64,000 bases of DNA from Gammaproteobacteria bacterium (GTDB lineage Bacteria; Pseudomonadota; Gammaproteobacteria; Pseudomonadales; Azotimanducaceae), in the NCBI GenBank assembly GCA_009840545.1, contig VXNM01000008.1, positions 130,339 to 194,338 on the forward strand, in the 5' to 3' direction. Positions within the stretch are counted from its first letter, which is position 1; each line of letters begins with the position of its first letter. This document shows, in pieces, positions 1-7,725 of the stretch. The notes under the pieces were generated by a model. It ran no database searches, was not told the origin of the DNA, and was given only the letters and a program-made list of their open reading frames with translations. The position numbers and the translations under genes were made by a program.

Positions 1-94
1 AAATCTGCGCTCGTTCGCCTCTTCGAGACGAATTCGCAAGAACGGAAAGAGCTTCATCGACAGAAGACGGCGCGGCGAAGGTGTAGCTACTCAC
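1..94 (-). CDS. FAD-binding subunit of a molybdenum hydroxylase (CoxM/CutM type), N-terminal end only
   Basis: Only the first 31 codons lie in the window; the gene runs off the left edge. The peptide begins with a GTG codon and reads SYTF..PSSVDEALSVLA, the usual opening of the FAD-binding domain of xanthine-dehydrogenase/CO-dehydrogenase medium subunits, in which a beta strand is followed by a P-x-S-xx-EAL helix. A GGGAG Shine-Dalgarno sequence sits five bases before the GTG, which supports this start. In the family this subunit passes electrons from the molybdenum subunit through FAD. Divergent from pepQ. The short length seen keeps the call tentative. Confidence 0.55.
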   Translation of the reverse strand, partial: MSSYTFAAPSSVDEALSVLANSSRRGERAQI

Positions 95-288
95 AAGATC
101 TCCCAAGAATCGTGTATCCCTTACCGAATTTTACACAGGCACATAATCTACCTCTTTTCGCGAAATGCAAGGTACGAGAATCTGTAGGCAGGTCGTACTC
201 TAACAATTCGAATGTGCTTTGAGTTCCTTTTCAGTGATACCGAGAAGGGAAAGCCGCACAAAACTGTCGCCTTTATACAATTCAATGG

Positions 289-1635
289 TTGACACTAGCA
301 CGAAAAAGTTTCCGCAAAGTGAACGCCACATATGAAGACCACTTAAAGACACTTTCTAGTGAGTGGAACGAATTGCTAGTCAGGAACGGATTCGATGGCG
401 CGTTGATTGCAGCTGGGGAAAGCTCTTTCTATTTCGAGGACGACCAGTCTCCAACTTTTCATGCCAATCCTCACTTCCTACGTTGGTCTGTTTTCGATGA
501 ATGTGAACATTGCGTTCTTGTAGTCAATGCGGAGTCTGAGCCCCAGCTTCACTGGTATACACCGGCCGACTACTGGTATCTACCAACATCAATTCCCAAA
601 CGGTTAGCTAGCAACTTCGATCATCAGGTCCACACAACTCTGGAAGACTTGGACCGAGCATGCAAAACGGCAGTGCAAGGCAATCAACGAATCGCGTACA
701 TAGGTCCCGAGCCTTGTGCACAGCTGTCCTTATCCAACGTTGAACCAGCCCCCGAGAAGCTACTAAATCAATTAGCGTTCCGTCGTGCATTCAAGACTCC
801 GTTTGAAATTGCATGCATGGCTAATGCAACTGCAATTGGAGTACAAGGGCATTTGGCAGCTAGAGAAGCGTTCTTCAACAATGGATGCGAGTTTGACATT
901 CACCTCGCATACTTGAAAGCAAGCAAGCAAGTCGAGAGCCAACTCCCCTATCCCAATATTGTGGGATTGAACGAGCATGCGAGTACACTTCACTACCAAC
1001 ACTACGCCCTCTCACCTCCATCCACGATTCGCAGCCTGCTCATCGATGCGGGTGCCAAGTATCAAAGCTATCACGCGGACATTACGCGCTCATACGCACG
1101 TATTGAAGGAAACGAATATGACGAACTAGTCAGCACAGTAAACGACTTCCAACTGCAATTGATCAGTGAACTTCCATCTTTCGACACTTTCTTGGATTTT
1201 CATGTGCGTGCACACCAGCTAGTAGCACAAGCTTTAGTCGATTGCCGTGTAGTCAAGTGTTCGGCAACGGCGACCTACGACCAGCAACTCACGGATGTTT
1301 TCTATCCTCACGGTACGGGCCACCTCTTAGGTTTGCAAACGCACGATGTCGGCGGGCACATCACGGACGAAATCGGCAATTCCGTTAGCCCACCAGAACG
1401 ATTCCCGTCGCTTCGACTGCTGAGGAAAATCTCACCGAACATGGTGTTCACTGTGGAGCCTGGGATTTATCTGATACCCATTCTTCTCAAGTCGGTCGCC
1501 GGTCACCCAGACATCAATTGGAGTAAAGTCGAAGAGTTGTTGCCTTTTGGCGGGGTCAGAATTGAGGACAACGTTGCGGTTGAAGAAGACGGCGTCCTAA
1601 ATCTGACGCGGCAAGCCTTTCAAGCAGCAGAGTGA
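289..1635 (+). CDS. pepQ: Xaa-Pro dipeptidase (prolidase, M24B family)
   Basis: Cytoplasmic metallopeptidase that splits dipeptides with C-terminal proline. The 448-residue protein aligns over its whole length with gammaproteobacterial PepQ (about 443 residues). The N-terminal half is the creatinase-like domain; the C-terminal half is the pita-bread domain with all five metal ligands: D253 in LLIDAG, D264 in HADITRSY, H345 in HGTGH, E390 in EPGIYL and E426 in RIEDN. These match E. coli D246, D257, H339, E384 and E423. The frame opens with TTG at 289; an ATG at 285 is out of frame, so the exact start is uncertain. The last third is duplicated about 3.6 kb downstream (see the direct repeats). 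The native neighbour was probably holB, convergent. Confidence 0.88.
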   Translation: MTLARKSFRKVNATYEDHLKTLSSEWNELLVRNGFDGALIAAGESSFYFEDDQSPTFHANPHFLRWSVFDECEHCVLVVNAESEPQLHWYTPADYWYLPTSIPKRLASNFDHQVHTTLEDLDRACKTAVQGNQRIAYIGPEPCAQLSLSNVEPAPEKLLNQLAFRRAFKTPFEIACMANATAIGVQGHLAAREAFFNNGCEFDIHLAYLKASKQVESQLPYPNIVGLNEHASTLHYQHYALSPPSTIRSLLIDAGAKYQSYHADITRSYARIEGNEYDELVSTVNDFQLQLISELPSFDTFLDFHVRAHQLVAQALVDCRVVKCSATATYDQQLTDVFYPHGTGHLLGLQTHDVGGHITDEIGNSVSPPERFPSLRLLRKISPNMVFTVEPGIYLIPILLKSVAGHPDINWSKVEELLPFGGVRIEDNVAVEEDGVLNLTRQAFQAAE

Positions 1636-1845
1636 GCCCTAGCCCGCCAATTCGGACCATTTGATCAGAAGTCGTTCAATTTGAAGCTGTTTGTTCTATG
1701 TTGCCACTTCCTTGAACGCCCGTCGCGCTGCAACGAGGTCGTCCCAGAACAAGTGTATCCGTGGGTTTGTTCCTCGCGGTGCAAATAATTTGGCTATTCG
1801 CATCCATCGGACTAACAGACCGTCGATTTCCTCATTCTTTAGCTC
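1168..1845. repeat. Left direct repeat, pepQ-3'/holB-3' junction
   Basis: This 678-bp segment carries the last third of pepQ and, beyond its stop codon, about 210 bp of the 3' end of holB in reverse. It recurs in the same orientation at 4753-5429 (677 bp). The one-base length difference equals the single-base deletion that shifts the frame of the right pepQ copy. The first ~120 bp are clearly diverged between the copies; the rest differs at only scattered positions. Similarity stops abruptly at both ends. Confidence 0.9.
1636..1845 (-). pseudogene. Orphan 3' fragment of holB
   Basis: The reverse strand here repeats the C-terminal end of the DNA polymerase III delta-prime gene found intact at 5223-6077. 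It has no 5' part: homology ends at 1845, where remnants of an unrelated dehydrogenase gene begin. It is therefore a by-product of the segmental duplication and not a gene. Several substitutions separate it from the functional copy. Confidence 0.8.
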
Positions 1846-2420
1846 CATTCCAATCGCAATGTCTCGGTCATTCCGTTGGCTTGAGCCAGACTTCAGATCG
1901 CTAGCAACTTTGCTGATGTTCCCTTGGTGTAGGCCGCATAGTACATCTTCACCGCCAAGGGGCGGCCACGTCTCCCTCCTCTAGACGAGCATCCAACGCC
2001 GCACCGTTTAACAAACGAACGATCTCCATTACTCGTTCGCCCGATTCGTTCATGCGAGTCGAGCCGCTATGCGGGAGGTCCGACTATGCAGCCTTCCTCA
2101 TGAGTTGCCTCAAATCTATTGGCTTGAATACGAGCAGTTGAAGGTGCAATGGCATTTGCATCGCAAAACACTCCGTCAAATCCGCTGTCGTACACCATCT
2201 GTCCGACATCCAGGGCAAATTCTGGAATGTAAAAGGAAGTGACTACCTCCGCCTTCGACAATCCTGCTTCCAATGTCTCAGGGCGCACCAGATTGGCACC
2301 CGCTGCACGTTACACAGTCGCTTCGGACCGACCTGCGCTGAACCAATGTGCTCGATGGCCGTTGTTGACAATCGCCAGTCCGAGCGAAGATCCCATTTCG
2401 CCGGGATGGAGAATCAGCAT
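1846..2420 (-). pseudogene. Decayed NAD-binding 6-phosphogluconate-dehydrogenase-like protein (DUF1932 type)
   Basis: Reading the minus strand from an ATG at 2420 gives a Rossmann-type start, MLILHPGEMGSSLGLAIV, then GFDGVFCDANAIAPSTAR and GCIVGPPA. Further on, after frame changes, comes YYAAYTKGTSAKLLAI. The last two blocks match the C-terminal domain (DUF1932) of this dehydrogenase family, where GPPAW and a cysteine-tyrosine-alanine-alanine-x-TKGTSALL block are typical. The frame is broken by TAA at 2310-2312, by TAG at 2067-2069 (where the family has Trp) and by at least one frameshift. The 3' end is missing, cut at the left repeat boundary (1845/1846). Non-functional; a relic of the inserted block. 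Confidence 0.7.
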
Positions 2421-2609
2421 GTCTGTCTTGAGGATGATCTCCCTGTAGTGTGGTTTAGCAGGAAGTCTCTACACTGCCTGAATTGATTATTCGTTGACAT
2501 GCATTGCGAAGACCTGTAGGGATCAGTTCTGCCCATGACCATTTCTGCTAGGAAGCTGAAAACAGAATAGATACACTTTTGTAGTCGAGCCGGACTAGGT
2601 GCATCAGGC

Positions 2610-3545
2610 ATGCAAACGCTTGCCAAGGAACAGAGCGACCATTGGGAAAGCGAGGGTTACCTATTGCTCAAGCAAGTGCTCGGACCAAAGGAAGTCGCTC
2701 TATTCAGCTCCGAAATCGATCGATTGCGGCGTATCGCCGAATTTGAACCGGTTCGAGATAAGAATCTGTCGATTGAACACTATGGCTGGCTGGCACATGC
2801 CGACAACCTCGACGACGCCACCTGGATGGATTGTCGAGGCTTGTTTCCGTACGGCAAGCATTTCGTCAACCTGATGGATCGACCGTATGTCTTCGACCAG
2901 ATCGTTGACATCATGTGACCGTATCTGTGTTTTGGCATGACTCAAGCAATCGTACGCCCAGCATCGGAAAACTCTCCCGGATACACGCGCACGGATGGTG
3001 GCGTAGCTCTCCACTGTTTCTGTCCGTCAGAGAACAGCCATCCTCTCGCAATGAAGGCAATGTACTCATTTACGGATGTCAACGAACCCGATTCAGGCAA
3101 TCTGACGTTGTTTCCTGGAAGTCATCGAAAGCAAATCCCATTCGGCGGCGACAGGCTCGTGTCGCCGACTTCACCGGGCTCTAAGCAGATCATGGGAGAA
3201 GCAGGTGACAGCATTTTGTTCCCTCATTCGATGTGGCATGGACCTTGTGTCAACAAGTCAGGAGACTTACGCAAGACTCTGCTGTTCAACTATTGGCAGA
3301 TGTTCATGCGTCAATACGACTTCGAAATTACTCCTGCAATTGCAGAATGGAGTTTCCCTCGGAACCGCCACTTGCTCGGAGACTTAGGCTACGACTTTCG
3401 ACCCGGTTCATATTTTTACGAACCTCGTGATCAAGTCGAGGTCACAACAGGTGAGAGGCCGATCAACCCTTTCAAGACGCCACCACCCAACTCGGTCTCC
3501 AACGAGACAAGATTAGATCCTAACGACCAAAACAGGGCGATGTGA
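2610..3545 (+). pseudogene. Phytanoyl-CoA dioxygenase family protein interrupted by an in-frame TGA
   Basis: Two open segments (2610-2918 and 2919-3545) lie in the same frame, separated only by TGA at 2916-2918. Read through, they give one PhyH-type Fe(II)/2-oxoglutarate dioxygenase of about 311 residues with the usual cupin order. The helical N-terminus is followed by PYLCFGMTQA, the metal-site strand, LTLFPGSH and the distal histidine in PHSMWHGP. The interrupted codon lies where the family often has Gly before PYL, so GGA to TGA is the simplest cause. The HxD iron motif appears as R-T-D in YTRTDGG, so a first-ligand His may also be lost. The next gene overlaps its stop codon (TGATG). Substrate unknown; probably inactive unless TGA is read through. 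Confidence 0.75.
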
Positions 3546-4360
3546 TGGACACCCATCTCAGTCCAGCCGAGATAGAGTCGTTTTACCAAAACGGCTATTT
3601 CGCTCCCCTTCGAGTCTTCTCGACACAGGAAACCCGGGCCTACCGTGGATGCTTGGAAGAACTGGAGCGCAGGTTTGCTGACAACCCGTTCAAGATGCGG
3701 ACCGATGCACACCTCATTCAACGGTGGGCGTGGGATGTGGTACATGACCCGCGCATTGTAGATCCCGTTTCCGATGTGCTCGGACCCAACGTGTTGCTTT
3801 GGTCACTGAATTGGTTCATTAAGGAACCGCGCGATCAGAAGATCGTCACGTTCCATCAAGATGCCACTTATTGGGGATTGGAACCTCACGACGTTGTAAC
3901 GGCATGGGTGGCACTGTCCGACGCTTCCGAAGCTACTGGTCCAATGCAATTTGTTTCAGGTAGCCATCTCGAGGAAATCCGTCAACACACGGACACTTTC
4001 GCAAGCAACAATCTCTTATCGCGAGGCCAAGCCATTGAAGGCGACATCGATGAACAACGGGTTGTCTCCGCCCCGCTGCAAGCCGGAGAAATGTCACTGC
4101 ACCATGTTCGATTGATTCACGGTTCTCAATCGAACGAAACAGATGATCGGCGCATTGGAATGGTCCTACGCTACTGCGCGACTCATGTACGTCAAACCAA
4201 GGTTGAAGATACAGCCGTGCTAGTGAAGGGGGAGGATACGTACCAACACTTTGAGCTACTCCCTGAACCAGAGAACGAGTTCGGCGAGATAGAGTTAGCA
4301 CGCCACGCAGATGCGACCCGACGCATGTCGTTGGCCATTCACTCCAAGGACCATCAATAA
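3545..4360 (+). CDS. Phytanoyl-CoA dioxygenase family protein
   Basis: An intact PhyH-fold, cytoplasmic non-haem iron oxygenase of 271 residues. It shows the HxD iron motif in VTFHQDATYW, the distal histidine in HVRLIHGSQS and a 2-oxoglutarate-binding arginine in the following strand (DDRRIGMVLRYC). PMQFVSGSHLEE is the usual family loop. The ATG at 3545 overlaps the TGA of the preceding dioxygenase (TGATG), so the pair was probably translationally coupled; a GTG one codon earlier (3542) is also possible. Substrates of bacterial PhyH proteins are diverse (acyl-CoAs, hydroxylated small molecules) and cannot be read from the sequence. It is the only apparently functional gene in the block between the direct repeats. 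Confidence 0.82.
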   Translation: MDTHLSPAEIESFYQNGYFAPLRVFSTQETRAYRGCLEELERRFADNPFKMRTDAHLIQRWAWDVVHDPRIVDPVSDVLGPNVLLWSLNWFIKEPRDQKIVTFHQDATYWGLEPHDVVTAWVALSDASEATGPMQFVSGSHLEEIRQHTDTFASNNLLSRGQAIEGDIDEQRVVSAPLQAGEMSLHHVRLIHGSQSNETDDRRIGMVLRYCATHVRQTKVEDTAVLVKGEDTYQHFELLPEPENEFGEIELARHADATRRMSLAIHSKDHQ

Positions 4361-4367
4361 AGAAATC

Positions 4368-4752
4368 TCCTTTGCAGGTACGCAGTTCATCAATTTTTCC
4401 GATCTGGTCTCTTCGAATCTAGGCTCAGATGATCTGAATCAATCGTTTGCTTACTACAACATAGTTAACCTTGACGGCTTGCGTACGCATAATTCAGTCC
4501 ACTACTCCAACGAGAATGAGCGGAACCGAAGTCACCCCGCGTCCCTGTCGGAGTAGGTTCAACAAGTCTCGAATCCGGTTCATGATCCGAACAGCTTTGA
4601 GCGGATTGTGCTGTCTCAACCAAGTCTTGAACAAGCCCGCCACTTCGAGCGGCAATCGAATCATCCCATAGCCCGCCAACAGAGCTCTAGCGTCCATCGA
4701 ACTCACCACGCTATCTTTCAATTCGTAATCGTTCAACATGGGGATGCTCGAT
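4368..4752 (-). pseudogene. 3' remnant of a PA0069-type radical SAM protein
   Basis: On the minus strand an open stretch from about 4750 to 4494 reads SIPMLNDYEL, GYGMIRLPLEV, LFKTWLRQHNP and KAVRIMNRIRDL. This is the pattern of the C-terminal half of the PA0069/SplB-like radical SAM family (IPALND, then LRLPLEV.xLFxxWL, then RVMxxIRxxRGG). After the last block the frame is lost, but family-like pieces (YA..., LSLDS, VPAKEISL) occur in other frames down to about 4368. The 5' half with the Fe-S cysteines is absent; the sequence stops at the right repeat boundary (4752/4753). Non-functional relic. Confidence 0.65.
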
Positions 4753-5219
4753 GAACCCACATCTTTCGAAACATTCTTGGATTTTCACGTTCGAACGCAC
4801 GAATTAGTAGCCGATGCGTTAGTCGACCTCAATATCGTCATGTGTTCATCGGCAGCGGCGTATGATCAACAACTCACGGATGTTTTCTATCCTCACGGTA
4901 CGGGCCACCTCTTGGGCTTGCAAACGCACGGCGTAGGAGGTCATATCACCGACGAGGACGGCAATTCCGTTAGCCCACCGGAACGATTCCCTTCGCTTCG
5001 ACTGCTGAGGAAGATCTCACAAAACTGGTGTTCACTGTAGAGCCTGGGATTTATCTGTTACCCATTCTTCTCAAGTCGGTCGCCGATCACCCAGACATCA
5101 ATTGGAAAAGAGTCGAAGAGTTGTTGCCTTTTGGCGGGGTCAGAATTGAGGACAACGTTGTATTGGAAGAAGACGGCGTCTTAAATCTGACGCGGCAAGC
5201 CTGTCAAGCAGCAGAGCGA
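4753..5219 (+). pseudogene. 3' fragment of a second pepQ copy, frameshifted
   Basis: Encodes residues matching the last third of PepQ (TFLDFHVRTHELVADALVD, then YPHGTGHLLGLQ). A one-base deletion near 5027 (CACAAAACTGG where the left copy has CACCGAACATGG) shifts the frame, so EPGIYL and RIEDN are read in another frame. The stop codon of intact pepQ (TGA) is CGA here, so that frame runs on into holB antisense. The N-terminal two thirds are absent. The amino-acid changes in the first 40 codons look like those between related species, for example VRAHQLVAQALVD versus VRTHELVADALVD. Confidence 0.85.
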
Positions 5220-5429
5220 GCCCTAGCCCGCCAATTCGGACCATTTGATCAGAAGTCGCTCAATTTGAAGCTGTTTGTTCAATGTTGCCACTTCCTTGAA
5301 CGCCCGTCGCGCTGCAACGAGGTCGTCCCAGAACAAGTGTATCCGTGGGTTTGTTCCTCGCTGTGCAAATCGTTCGGCTATTCGCATCCATCGGACTAAC
5401 AAACCGTCGATTTCCTCGTTCTTAAGCTC
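4753..5429. repeat. Right direct repeat, pepQ-3'/holB-3' junction
   Basis: Second copy of the segment at 1168-1845, one base shorter. It begins at the GAAC shared with the left copy, inside pepQ, and ends at the shared AGCTC inside holB. Here holB continues intact to the right, whereas in the left copy pepQ continues intact to the left. The two repeats therefore bracket an insertion at what was a pepQ-holB junction. Confidence 0.9.
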
Positions 5430-6077
5430 GCCGGCAAGTTGCAAGGTACGTTCCGATTCTCTCCACGTACTCAACAGTCGAGCTCGAAGCGATTCAAGCC
5501 GTTGTTCTCCAGCTTCGAGAATGCTATACGGCGAATGCCCAAACTCTACTGTGAATTTCTCAACATCCTCCAACTTCATGCCCTGGTTCATGAGCCAATC
5601 TTGACACTCTGATTGCGATCCGTATTCATGGGAGACTCTTTGACAACGACTACGGATTGTCGGTAGCAGAAGATCGATGGCATGCGTTATAAGAAACAAG
5701 TGGGTATTTGATGGAGGCTCTTCCAGTGACTTGAGTATTGCGTTCGATGCCGCTATGTTTGCAGTCTCGATCGACTCGACGACGACGATCTTGCGCTCTG
5801 AAACCTGAACCGTGTGTCCAACAAACTCGATCAAGTCTCTCATTTGATCGATCTTCAGGACTGGTCCATCCGGTTTGATCCAATGTATATCCGGATGTGC
5901 CACTTCCCGAGGGTCGCTTTCTATTCCTATCAAAGCCGCTACCCAAGCAGCGACAAAGTGCTCTGCACCCCAACCTGGTCTCGTATCGACGAGTAACGCG
6001 TGATGCAAGCGCTCGGTACCAGCCGAGTCTAGAACCTTCTCGAGGGAACGACTTAGCCAAGGAGCCAACGTATCCAT
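5223..6077 (-). CDS. holB: DNA polymerase III delta-prime subunit
   Basis: Clamp-loader subunit that helps place the beta clamp on DNA. The 284-residue protein has the AAA+ fold without a P-loop, as usual for delta-prime. It contains AHPDIHWIKPDG, the QMRDLIEFVGHT helix, ASNAILKSLEEPPSNTHLFLI and the SRC arginine-finger motif in TIRSRCQRVSH. E. coli delta-prime is longer (334 residues) and carries a four-cysteine zinc module near residue 50-65; here the same place reads IESDPREVAHPD with no cysteines, so the zinc module is missing. It follows tmk with a 4-bp gap, the usual tmk-holB order. Its 3' end lies in the right direct repeat. Confidence 0.87.
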   Translation of the reverse strand: MDTLAPWLSRSLEKVLDSAGTERLHHALLVDTRPGWGAEHFVAAWVAALIGIESDPREVAHPDIHWIKPDGPVLKIDQMRDLIEFVGHTVQVSERKIVVVESIETANIAASNAILKSLEEPPSNTHLFLITHAIDLLLPTIRSRCQRVSHEYGSQSECQDWLMNQGMKLEDVEKFTVEFGHSPYSILEAGEQRLESLRARLLSTWRESERTLQLAGELKNEEIDGLLVRWMRIAERFAQRGTNPRIHLFWDDLVAARRAFKEVATLNKQLQIERLLIKWSELAG

Positions 6078-6081
6078 CGTT

Positions 6082-6696
6082 CTACCTGTTCAAATCCTCA
6101 AGAGCTGAAGCAATCGCTCTTTCAACCTCAGGCAACGAACGACTCGCATCAATCGTGACTATCCTTCGATGTTTCTTAGCAAGCGACCTATATGCATCTC
6201 TAACTCGTTGAAAGAATTCTAGATCTTCTTGCTCGATCCGATCTTTGCTGCGACTCTGAGTTCGGACTGAAGACTCATCCACATCCAAGTCCAAGTAAAG
6301 TGTTAGGTCTGGTGAAGTCTCGCGGTGCGTGAGTTGAGCCAACGACTCAATGAATGTGTCATCAATTCCCCTACCACCACCTTGGTACGCCATCGACGCG
6401 TCTGAAAACCGTTCGCACACCACATAAGTGCCTGCTTTCAAATTCGGCTCGATGACGGTAGCGACATGCTGCGCACGCGACGCAAACATTAGCAAGAGTT
6501 CGGTTTGAGGAAGGATGGTCTCCTTCCATTCCGACAGGAGCAATCCTCTAACTGCTTCGGCTAGTTCGGTGCCTCCAGGCTCTCGAGTAACGTGTACCTT
6601 CTGCCCTTCGCTCTCTAGTGTTTCTTGCACGAACGGGACTATTGTTGACTTTCCGACTCCTTCGATGCCTTCAACGGTGATGAACTTGCCCCGCAC
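6082..6696 (-). CDS. tmk: Thymidylate kinase
   Basis: Phosphorylates dTMP to dTDP in the cytoplasm. The 204-residue length is normal. The P-loop is GIEGVGKST near residue 10-18, the DRX-type segment is CERFSDASMAYQGGGRG, and VTREPGGT binds the substrate base. The lid region (QSRSKDRIEQEDLEFFQRVRDAY) is of the gammaproteobacterial kind. The start is GTG at 6696. It lies directly behind mltG (3 bp between them) and before holB, as in E. coli, so it is co-transcribed with the fab cluster or with mltG. Confidence 0.93.
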   Translation of the reverse strand: MRGKFITVEGIEGVGKSTIVPFVQETLESEGQKVHVTREPGGTELAEAVRGLLLSEWKETILPQTELLLMFASRAQHVATVIEPNLKAGTYVVCERFSDASMAYQGGGRGIDDTFIESLAQLTHRETSPDLTLYLDLDVDESSVRTQSRSKDRIEQEDLEFFQRVRDAYRSLAKKHRRIVTIDASRSLPEVERAIASALEDLNR

Positions 6697-6699
6697 AAG

Positions 6700-7725
6700 T
6701 CAGTCTCCTTTGCCCAATTGAAATCGTTCGACAGCTTCGTTGTGTTCTTTAAGCGTTGAAGAAAAGTGAGTTGTACCGTCTCCTCTACCCACAAAGAACA
6801 ACGCATCTCCCGTAGCCGGATTCGCAGCTGCATGCAACGAATCAGATGAGGGGGCGGAGATTGGAGTTGGAGGCAAGCCTAAGTTCACATACGTGTTGTA
6901 ATCGTTGGGAGTTCTCAAATGTTCTCTCTTCAGGTCGCCGTCGAATTCTTCGCCCAAGCCGTAAATTACAGTAGGGTCTGCTTGCAGTTTCATTTCTTTC
7001 GCTAAACGCCGACTGAAAACACCACTAATCAGAGCCTTATCCTCTTTTCGGGATGTTTCCTTCTCTATCAACGATGCGAGAATGAGAAGGTCGTATCGAT
7101 TGGAAAGCACACCATTCGCGGTTCTTGCCTTCCATGATTCGTCCAATGCCTCAACCATCCTTTGATGAGCGACCATTAATACATCGGAAGCTTTCTCCCC
7201 CATTTGAAAGAAGTAGGTATCGGGAAAGAACCAGCCTTCCCCAAAGATCTTGTCTTCACCCGTAACTCCCAAAAATTCGAACACATTCCTAACTGAAACA
7301 GACTCGATGTCGAAGTTAAGCTTGTCCTCGGATTGCAGCACCTTCTTGAATTGACGAAACGTTCCACCTTCAGGTAGTCGAACCTGTCGCTTGACCACAT
7401 CGCCCGAAGTTAGTTTTCGTAATACCGAGACAGGGGTTGCGGCTTGAGCGAAGGAGTACTCTCCCGCTTGAATCGAGGCGAGCTGTCCCTCGAGCAATCC
7501 CAATATGTGAAACATACGCCGACGCTTAATTAGGCCGGTGCTTTCTAGATTTGCAGCTATGTGCTGAAAGGATTCCCCGGGCTCTACGACAAATATGACC
7601 TCGTCGTCGGGCACTATTTCATTGGTCTTCCACACATTGAAATAGACCATCGCTCCAACGCCAAGTCCGATACCGAGTGCAACTATGAGGATAGGTGCAA
7701 TGACAAGCCGTCGTGCCATATGCAT
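6700..7725 (-). CDS. mltG: Endolytic murein transglycosylase
   Basis: Inner-membrane enzyme that cuts nascent peptidoglycan and helps end glycan chains (YceG family). An N-terminal membrane anchor at about residues 8-28 (VIAPILIVALGIGLGVGAMVY) is followed by a LysM-like part and the catalytic domain. That domain has ASLIEKETSRKEDKALISGVF, with the conserved glutamate of the EKET segment, then QADPTVIYGLG and YNTYVNLGLPPTPI. Length 341 residues is normal. The ATG directly abuts the fabF stop codon, so the two are probably translated together. E. coli has pabC between fabF and mltG; it is absent here. Confidence 0.92.
   Translation of the reverse strand: MHMARRLVIAPILIVALGIGLGVGAMVYFNVWKTNEIVPDDEVIFVVEPGESFQHIAANLESTGLIKRRRMFHILGLLEGQLASIQAGEYSFAQAATPVSVLRKLTSGDVVKRQVRLPEGGTFRQFKKVLQSEDKLNFDIESVSVRNVFEFLGVTGEDKIFGEGWFFPDTYFFQMGEKASDVLMVAHQRMVEALDESWKARTANGVLSNRYDLLILASLIEKETSRKEDKALISGVFSRRLAKEMKLQADPTVIYGLGEEFDGDLKREHLRTPNDYNTYVNLGLPPTPISAPSSDSLHAAANPATGDALFFVGRGDGTTHFSSTLKEHNEAVERFQLGKGD

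Noticed and set aside
2916..2918. TGA read as an amino acid (recoded code or selenocysteine), suggested by in-frame TGA here and at 50158-50160
   Set aside because: TGA serves as the normal stop of many genes in the window (e.g. pepQ, lpxK, exbB), and the expected residue in the dioxygenase is Gly, not Cys/Sec. Two independent nonsense changes in dispensable genes are simpler.
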